Assembly (NCBI GenBank): GCA_027596195.1
Contig: JADGJG010000380.1
Location: 1-21,914 of the forward strand
DNA length: 21,914 nucleotides
Origin: Podochytrium sp. JEL0797
Taxonomy: Eukaryota; Chytridiomycota; Chytridiomycetes; Chytridiales; Chytriomycetaceae
Direction of reading: 5' to 3'
The position numbers and the translations under genes were made by a program. A model generated the notes under the pieces. That model did not search any database, was not told the origin of the DNA, and worked only from the letters and a program-made list of their open reading frames with translations. Below are positions 19,253 through 21,914 of this stretch, in pieces (within the stretch, counting starts at the first letter, position 1; each line of letters begins with the position of its first letter).

Positions 19253-19371
19253 CATTCTGAAGGGATATATAAATGGACAAAAGCTATAAAACAGGGAGAA
19301 AGAAGTCATAAAGTTCGGATACAAGCCATCCAGCCAAAAAAACAACCACATTAACGAATTCAAGCGAATTC

Positions 19372-20378
19372 TCAATCCATCTTTTGCTTCTTGGACAACA
19401 CTAGATCACCACGACGCGGATCCAAGGTGGGTAATAAAGTCCACAACTTGGTTTGGCTGACGGCGACAGCAACGGCAGAAGCCACCATCACGACGCCGAT
19501 TTCGACGGGAACCAGAATCAACAGACCAATGGACACGAGACCGGTTTGGAAAAAGGCGAGACTCACGCCTGGTGTGAAAAAGAAATGAAATCAGTCTCAC
19601 TTGTTTTCGCGCCACGACCAGAAATTCACTCACCAGCAACAATCCACGAGGCAACGACACCAAAGACCATACAGGTGATAAAAACACCCAATGGAATCAC
19701 ACCAAGACCAGCAAACACGAGAATCCAGACCTTGAGGGTTGGGTTCTTGTCCAGAGCTGCCAGAACGTCGGGAACGGCTAGGTGGGCCAAAGTGGTCAAG
19801 GAGCGCAGACAGTTGTTGAAGCAGAGGTGTAGAGCATTCGCAGCCACGGTGAGTTCGTTCGCCATCTCCATTTTCGCAACTTGCACGTGGTGGCCAAGCA
19901 TTGGTTTTTCGATCTTTGGCACTTTGACGCGCAGCGACTTGACGTGTGGGATCGTGTACTTGTCCATGAAGCTCTGGACGCACACGCGCTCGATCGACTC
20001 CTTGCGCGCAACGACGGGGCGCGGCGGCGGCGTGGCTGCGGCTGCGGCGGCGGAAAGGCGGCGCATGGCAGGCGGCGGCGTCACAGCGACAACAGCGGGG
20101 ACCGCCTCGTCTTTGTCTTTCGCGGCTTCTTTGTCTTTCGTGGCGTCCTTCGTGGCTTCTTTGTCCTCCGTGGCTTCCTCGTGCACCACCTGCTCTTTGC
20201 TGGCGTCTTCGTCGTCCTCTTCGTCCAGCGTCAAAAACACCTCAGGTTCAGGGCTGGGTGGCGCCTTGGCCACCGCCTTGCTTGGGACTCGCGGCGTCTC
20301 GGTGCAGTCGAGGTCACGCTTGGTGCTGGGCGGCGATGCCGAAAACCGGTGGATAGCGCGTGTCGGTCCCCCAATCAT
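19372..20378 (-). CDS. promethin/LDAF1-like lipid-droplet membrane protein
   Basis: Two exons, 19634-20378 and 19372-19568, joined by a 65-nt intron (phase 1), give 313 residues. The N-terminal 120 residues are low-complexity, with an acidic and Lys-rich stretch made of KDKEAAKD-type repeats and an Ala-rich run. A helical region (NELTVAANALHLCFNN) follows. From about residue 216 to 290 there is an almost continuous hydrophobic block: NPTLKVWILVFAGLGVIPLG, VFITCMVFGVVASWIVAGG, then a further pair of spans. The layout (HPxL..LVF..., PxG, paired hairpins) matches LDAF1/promethin, the seipin partner at lipid-droplet formation sites. It ends in a basic KKQKMD tail. The intron interrupts the hydrophobic block. 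The family call is by topology and short motifs and is less certain than for the other genes. The ATG is the first in frame. Confidence 0.62.
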
Positions 20379-20430
20379 TTCGTGGTATTTATTTTTTTGA
20401 AAAAACAAACAAATAAAAAAAGATCGAATA

Positions 20431-20436
20431 TTTATT
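20431..20436 (-). terminator. AATAAA poly(A) signal for the GT90 gene
   Basis: TTTATT on the plus strand, 15 nt past the GT90 stop and upstream of the promethin-like start on the same strand. Confidence 0.55.
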
Positions 20437-20451
20437 ATTACTCCTGACAAA

Positions 20452-21607
20452 TCACAAAAAGCTCTTCTTGCCGTACAGATTACTGTACTCTAATAACAGC
20501 AGCGAAGTGTAGCAGTGAATGTGTCGTCTGCGCCCCGCCATCCGTCTCACGAGCTTCTGCGCATTCTCACTAATCTGCCGCGCCGCATCATCATTGTCCA
20601 TCAGCCACTTGAGCTTCTCGTCCAAATCCGAAAAATCAAGCCGAATCGGTACAAAGTGGATCCACGGCTGGAGCTTCCAGTTGTAAAAGTCCGTAAAAAT
20701 CCCCGCGTACAACACCACCGAATTCGTTTGCAGATACGCCTGCAGCCTTGACGGCCACGTGTTGCCATCCACCACAATGAGGTACTTGAACTGCTTCGTC
20801 TGCTCGAACGTGACCTTCTTCTTGAGCGGATACCGGTTGCGAATAATCTCGGTCGTCACTTCGTCCGTCTGCACCACCGCGCTGAGCCCAATGTCCACAC
20901 TCAACTCCTTGTTGGGAGGCTCCTCCCCTTTCCCCGCATCAAACGTGACCCCCTTGTACTTGTGCCCATACTTTTTCGAAAACTGACGCTCCCAATCCAT
21001 CATCTTCATGCGGGGGTACTTTTCCCATGGCGCCCCATTCTTGAAACTACCCCCCGTCGTAGTCCCCCTCCAAAACAACACATTCTTCTTCTCCGCCCAC
21101 GAATACGGATCATACACAGGAACTGCCGTCACCTCCAAATGGTACTCCAACGGCATAATAATATCCAAATGACAATCAATCTTTGCCTGCGAAAAGATGG
21201 GCGCAAACACATTCCGCGTCCCAAACGAATCGGGCATCATCAAAAACCCATGCTGCTCTCTCAAAGTCTTGGACCCAGTAATCCAATCAAACTTGTCCCA
21301 CGAATTCGCATCCGTACGGACCTCATCGAACCGCTCGCGGAAGCAGCTCGAGGCCTTGAAGATGTCGTCCATCGAGTCGTACATATCGATGCGGCCGCCA
21401 TGGTCGGCTTGCACGAGACGTGGTTCGTCCCATTTGTTGAGCATGATCTTGAAGGACTTGCCGGCCCCCGCGAGGATGTGGGTAATGGGTTCGAAGAGCT
21501 CTTCGCCGAAACGGGGGGACGTGAAGTTGGAGATTTCGGCGTCGAATTCGGCAATTTCAAAGTGGTCTTCAATCTTGAGTTTGGTGACGGATTTGGGGTC
21601 GATGGTG
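20452..21607 (-). CDS. CAP10/POGLUT-type glycosyltransferase (GT90 family), 5' incomplete
   Basis: Family members transfer xylose or glucose in the secretory pathway; in fungi they are mostly linked to capsule or wall glycans. One long exon encodes 384 residues to the stop at 20452. Motifs: MLNKWDEPRLV (family NEWDEPRV), WAEKKNVLFWRGTTTGGSF, KYLIVVDGNTWPSRLQAYLQ followed by TNSVVLYAG, and the C-terminal helix NAQKLVRRM. The reading frame goes back without an ATG to a stop at about 21647, and AAATCAG at 21608-21614 gives an acceptor in phase 2. The upstream exon, which should carry a start and signal anchor, could not be placed and may lie beyond the contig end. The first in-frame ATG (21444) would cut into a conserved part of the domain. 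Confidence 0.85.
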
Positions 21608-21892
21608 CTGATTTTTTTGGAGGGGGGAGGGCGGGGAGGGGGTGCTCATGGTGTTGGAGTAATTTTGTCATTTTGGAGTTTTTATTCTTTGTTGGATTTT
21701 TGAAAAATTGAAGTTTCATCGTTTTTCCGAGTTGTGGTTTATAAACAGATGCCTTGATCGGATGCATGGATTGCTTGTGAAGATTGGTTGAGTTGTTTTG
21801 AGTTTATGTTCCGGTCATGCCGTAGACTTCCAAAAAAAAATGGGACGCGAATTCGCACACCCTCGGAGGAAAAGGTGACTTCAAATAGGACC

Positions 21893-21914
21893 GGGGGGGG
21901 GGGGGGGGGGGGGG
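21893..21914. repeat. G-homopolymer at contig end
   Basis: 22 consecutive G close the window, the reverse-complement counterpart of the C runs at the start. With the GT90 gene truncated at this side, it marks the point where the assembly failed. Not a telomeric repeat. Confidence 0.8.

Larger units (their letters stand above)
18131..19371. other. 1.24-kb gene-poor interval with broken coding fragments
   Basis: Between PIG-Y and the promethin-like gene I find no intact gene. It holds the PIG-Y poly(A) signal, an 11-C run (18329-18339), fragments with coding character on both strands (18118-18315 minus, 18640-18899 plus), and an acidic Ser/Asp-rich open stretch around 19080-19160 (ELDISSDDSESEDEAR). 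The fragments cannot be linked into one frame by plausible introns. This suggests a decayed gene or several relics. Confidence 0.5.

Noticed and set aside
19453..20400. 315-aa plus-strand open frame
   Set aside because: Longer than the minus-strand reading, but it has no family resemblance and low-complexity composition. The minus strand encodes a hydrophobic domain across a proper intron and has a poly(A) signal.
20962..21711. 249-aa plus-strand open frame
   Set aside because: Antisense of the GT90 domain, whose conserved motifs are on the minus strand.

Overview
The window looks like a short, intron-dense, gene-dense contig from a flagellated (zoosporic) early-diverging fungus, for example a chytrid or blastoclad. 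Three things support this. All 57 introns that I could place are GT-AG, and most are 44-110 nt, several with a CTAAC-like branch site. The kinesin-1 has the fungal tail motif [10 protein letters not shown]. There is also a cilia/flagella-associated protein (CFAP161), which is expected only where motile cilia are retained. Both ends run into C/G homopolymers, so the first gene is cut at its 5' side and the last has no resolvable 5' exon.

Layout, left to right. 82-1678 (+): ADE4 amidophosphoribosyltransferase (purine synthesis), 5' partial. 1900-2584 (-): cwf18/CCDC12 spliceosome protein. 2639-6529 (+): conventional kinesin heavy chain, 14 exons, sharing a 54-bp divergent promoter with cwf18. 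6750-7957 (-): CAF1/POP2 deadenylase of CCR4-NOT. 8287-9055 (+): mitochondrial ribosomal protein bL9m. 9189-9440 (-): an unexplained ORF. 9569-11032 (-): malate dehydrogenase. 11224-13198 (+): Rpn5, a 26S proteasome lid subunit. 13277-14638 (+): TAF7 of TFIID. 14837-15895 (+): CFAP161. 16280-17814 (-): an SPF45/RBM17-like splicing factor. 17839-18130 (+): a PIG-Y-like subunit of the GPI-GlcNAc transferase, with its start codon only 24 bp from the SPF45 start codon. 18131-19371: a gene-poor stretch with broken coding fragments, one faintly Rad9-like. 19372-20378 (-): a promethin/LDAF1-like lipid-droplet membrane protein. 20452-21607 (-): a CAP10/GT90 glycosyltransferase, 5' incomplete.

The genes are ordinary eukaryotic housekeeping functions from unrelated pathways; there is no operon or gene-cluster logic. 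Four gene pairs are divergent and share short promoters, and several poly(A) signals lie within about 30 nt of stop codons, so the genome is compact. I did not find a mobile element, CRISPR array, tRNA or rRNA, and I see no convincing new multi-gene system. The points most worth a second look are the 24-bp divergent start-codon spacing, the ambiguous 5' ends of CAF1 and MDH, the tiny exons, the SPF45 without a visible G-patch, and the decayed region after PIG-Y. Gene names rest on my recognition of family motifs, not on a database search; exon borders were derived by hand from reading frame, splice sites and family alignment.
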